Below, piece after piece: positions 5,182-6,755 of a stretch of DNA of 6,755 nt. The notes beneath the pieces were generated by a model. That model was not told where the DNA came from. It saw nothing but the letters and a program-made list of their open reading frames with translations, and did not search any database. The DNA comes from CBDUXP01 sp965371225 [NCBI: uncultured bacterium] (GTDB lineage: Bacteria > Abyssobacteria > SURF-5 > CBDUXP01). Each line of letters starts with the position of its first letter. Positions within the stretch are counted from its first letter, which is position 1. The stretch spans positions 1 to 6,755 of the forward strand of contig CBDUXP010000111.1 of NCBI GenBank assembly GCA_965371225.1, read 5' to 3'. The translations under genes were made by a program, and so were the position numbers.

Positions 5182-6627
5182 ATGCATACGGAAGGCGTAC
5201 ACGTCGGCCCCCCCGGCCTGCGTTCCCTATTTGACACTCTCGAGCCCCGCAACCCCGGCCGCGGAGTAGGCGCCTTTGGCGGCCTGCCGGGCCTGGCGGA
5301 TGCCCTGGGGGTCGAGCGGACAGGCCCCGGCGCAGCGGGCCTGGGCGGCCTGCCCGGCGTGTTGGATGCCGTCGCCCTGAGCGCCGCCGCGGCCGAAGCG
5401 ACCCAATCCACGCTGACCGTCCTCAGCGTGGAGCTGACCATCTCCATTACCCAAGCCACGGGCGTGTCGGTCCCGGCTGAGGACTCGCTGGAACTGGGCG
5501 CAGGGGCGGACGCCCAGGCTGCCGGCGATGCCATCGTGGCCTTCGCTACGGGGCTGTTCGACGCATTCGCCGCACAGAACGCGGAACTGAGCGAGGAAGA
5601 AGCCCTCGCCGCGTTCGAGACCCTCGTGCGCGACGCCATCGACGCGGGCTTCACCGAGGCGCTGACCGTCTTGGAGGGGCAGGGGCAGTTGACCGCGGAG
5701 ACCGAACAGTTTACGGCGGACATTCGCGCGGCCGTGGAGGCGGGGCTCACCGCGTTCTTCGGCGGCACCGTCGCTACGAGTGCTACGGCGACCGAGGCGC
5801 CCCTGCCGACTGCCGAGTCGTTCGGGATCACGAGCTTCGAGCAGGTGAGCCTCAGCGTCAGCCTGCAGGTGGCGCAGGCGCGCATCGCATTCCGCGGCAC
5901 CGAGGCGCTGGGCGAGCCCGCCACGGACCCGCAGCCGGTGGACCTCCTGGATACGCGCAGCTTCGACGACTTCACGACCGAACTCTTCGCGTTCGCGGAC
6001 AGCCTGTTCGATCGCCTCGTCGGTGGTGAGGACGTGTTCGGCGACGGCGGCCTCCAGGCGCTCGTGGACCAGGTGCTCGCGATCTTCGGCGCCGGGTTCG
6101 ACGACGCGTTCAACATCTTCGACGACTTCGGCGCGGCGCTGCTGAGCGACGGTACGCCGGTGCAGAGCGTGTTCGAGGCGGCGTTCCAGTCCGTGGAGTT
6201 GCACATTACGCAGACGCGCATCGAAACCGCCGACGGCCTGGTGATCGAACAGACCAGCGTGTCCCTGCGGGTGATCCAGGTCCAGATCCAGGTGGCAGTC
6301 GCCGCGGACCTGGGCGGCGAGGTGAACGGCGACCTGCCCCCGCCGGAGACGCCGGAGGACATCGCGCAGAACATCTTCGACTTCGCATCGGAGTTGTTCG
6401 GCCTCTTCCGCGCACAGAATTCGGACCTGGATGACGAGCAGGCGCTGGCCGACTTCGTTGCGCTCACGCGCGACGCCGCCGTCCGCGGCGCGAACGAAGC
6501 CCTCACGCTGCTGGACGCCCTCGGCGAACTTGACGACGAGCAGGAGACCGACGTGCAGGCCGTGCTCTCCGCCCTCGACGCCCTGCTCGCCGACGCGTTC
6601 CCACAAGTCGCCGACCTACTCGCGTAG
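5182..6627 (+). CDS. Acidic triple-repeat protein, DUF5610-like, function unknown
   Basis: The 481-residue product has no recognisable enzyme motif, signal peptide or membrane helix. Residues 1-65 are Gly/Pro/Leu-rich and probably flexible, with a short repeat (GGLPGLADALG, GGLPGVLDAV). Then follow three modules, each a Ser/Thr/Gln/Val beta segment (about 76-96, 218-238, 334-375) leading into a helical unit (about 115-193, 269-336, 395-473). Helical units 1 and 3 align without gaps at 33 of 79 positions. The arrangement resembles the DUF5610 family as I remember it; this could not be tested here. About 79 Asp plus Glu face 15 Arg and no Lys, so the pI must be very low. Cys, Trp and Tyr are absent and Met occurs only at the start. 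The sigma-28-type promoter suggests expression with late flagellar genes. Coding is certain in outline (long G/C-ending frame, good ribosome site); the role is unknown. Confidence 0.88.
   Translation: MHTEGVHVGPPGLRSLFDTLEPRNPGRGVGAFGGLPGLADALGVERTGPGAAGLGGLPGVLDAVALSAAAAEATQSTLTVLSVELTISITQATGVSVPAEDSLELGAGADAQAAGDAIVAFATGLFDAFAAQNAELSEEEALAAFETLVRDAIDAGFTEALTVLEGQGQLTAETEQFTADIRAAVEAGLTAFFGGTVATSATATEAPLPTAESFGITSFEQVSLSVSLQVAQARIAFRGTEALGEPATDPQPVDLLDTRSFDDFTTELFAFADSLFDRLVGGEDVFGDGGLQALVDQVLAIFGAGFDDAFNIFDDFGAALLSDGTPVQSVFEAAFQSVELHITQTRIETADGLVIEQTSVSLRVIQVQIQVAVAADLGGEVNGDLPPPETPEDIAQNIFDFASELFGLFRAQNSDLDDEQALADFVALTRDAAVRGANEALTLLDALGELDDEQETDVQAVLSALDALLADAFPQVADLLA
5524..5760 (+). 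repeat. Helical module 1 of the acidic repeat protein
   Basis: Residues 115-193. The core is FATGLFDAF, AQNAELSEEEALAAF, RDAIDAGFTEALTVL and GQLTAE, all predicted helical. It aligns without gaps to module 3 at an offset of 280 residues, with 33 identities in 79 by hand count. Confidence 0.75.
5971..6189 (+). repeat. Helical module 2 of the acidic repeat protein (divergent)
   Basis: Residues 264-336. FAFADSLFD (269-277) lines up with VAFATGLFD of module 1, and GAGFDDAFNIFD (303-314) with DAGFTEALTVLE after a one-residue gap. The acidic AQN/EEEAL segment is replaced by a Gly/Asp-rich stretch, so this copy has diverged most. Confidence 0.55.
6364..6600 (+). repeat. Helical module 3 of the acidic repeat protein
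   Basis: Residues 395-473. FASELFGLFRAQNSDLDDEQ and RDAAVRGANEALTLLD match module 1 position by position. The protein ends eight residues after this module, so the copy is complete and terminal. Confidence 0.75.
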
Positions 6628-6652
6628 GGGGAGCGGTCACCGCGCGGGCGAA

Positions 6653-6675
6653 CGGGCGATCACAAGGATCGCCCG
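6653..6675 (+). terminator. Perfect hairpin after the acidic repeat protein
   Basis: CGGGCGATC (6653-6661) and GATCGCCCG (6667-6675) form a 9-bp stem without mismatch around the loop ACAAG, starting 26 bases after the TAG at 6625-6627. Position and strength suit a transcription terminator, but no T-run follows on the plus strand, so it may work as a Rho-independent site only weakly, or as an mRNA-stabilising end. The structure is equally good on the minus strand. Confidence 0.5.
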
Positions 6676-6755
6676 ACGATTGATCCGCGGTAGGGACCGG
6701 CCTTTGTCGCCGCCGAGCCCGGCATCCCGCTCTGCGCTTCGCGCAACCGCTTTCC
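6676..6755. other. Right-hand edge, no gene identified
   Basis: The last 80 bases show no convincing start with a ribosome site. A small stem TGCGC-TTC-GCGCA lies at 6733-6745. On the minus strand one frame is open from the edge to a TGA at 6660-6662 (31 codons), which might be the tail of a convergent gene, but the residues show no recognisable motif. Confidence 0.3.

Noticed and set aside
5112-6606. Two long minus-strand frames opposite the acidic repeat gene
   Set aside because: Their repetitive look mirrors the repeats of the plus-strand gene. The plus strand has the promoter, ribosome site and conserved repeat residues. I considered whether the missing Lys/Cys/Trp/Tyr meant the wrong strand had been chosen, but the position-by-position match of modules 1 and 3 argues for this frame.
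6660-6755. Minus-strand open frame reaching the right edge (31 codons)
   Set aside because: Too short to judge, no motif, and its stop falls inside a hairpin; kept only as a possibility.
1-6755. CRISPR arrays, tRNA or rRNA genes, transposases, attachment sites
   Set aside because: No regularly spaced repeats, no cloverleaf or ribosomal sequence, and no transposase motif or terminal inverted repeat was seen; almost all of the window is occupied by ordinary coding genes.

Overview
The window comes from a GC-rich, Gram-negative (lipopolysaccharide-making) bacterium that is probably flagellated. The outer-membrane evidence is direct: two genes of lipid A synthesis sit next to each other. The motility evidence is indirect: a near-consensus sigma-28 (FliA-type) promoter. 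The sequence alone does not fix the phylum.

Left part (1-4564, plus strand): the 3' tail of an unrecognised gene (to 140) is followed by a 71-base gap holding a small hairpin and an extended -10 box. Then comes a tightly packed operon: lpxB (lipid A disaccharide synthase), an lpxA-type UDP-GlcNAc acyltransferase one base later, and a large YfhO-family multi-pass membrane protein whose GTG start overlaps the lpxA stop by four bases. The first two make lipid A precursors. The third is probably a GT-C-type membrane enzyme, which may act on the same envelope lipids, but that is inference from position.

Middle (4566-5045, minus strand): a bifunctional nuclease (BFN/DUF151) domain protein lies tail to tail with the YfhO gene, with one base between the stop codons.

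Right part (5046-6755): a 136-base divergent intergenic region carries a -10-like box for the nuclease gene and, facing right, a sigma-28-type promoter, TCAAGTTT-N11-ACCGATAA. It leads into a 481-residue protein of unknown function. That protein is very acidic, contains no Lys, Cys, Trp or Tyr and no Met after the initiator, and consists of three copies of a beta-segment plus helical module that resembles the DUF5610 family as I remember it. A perfect 9-bp hairpin follows its stop codon. The protein and its promoter are the most novel part of the window: they suggest an uncharacterised late-flagellar or motility-linked, possibly exported, repeat protein.
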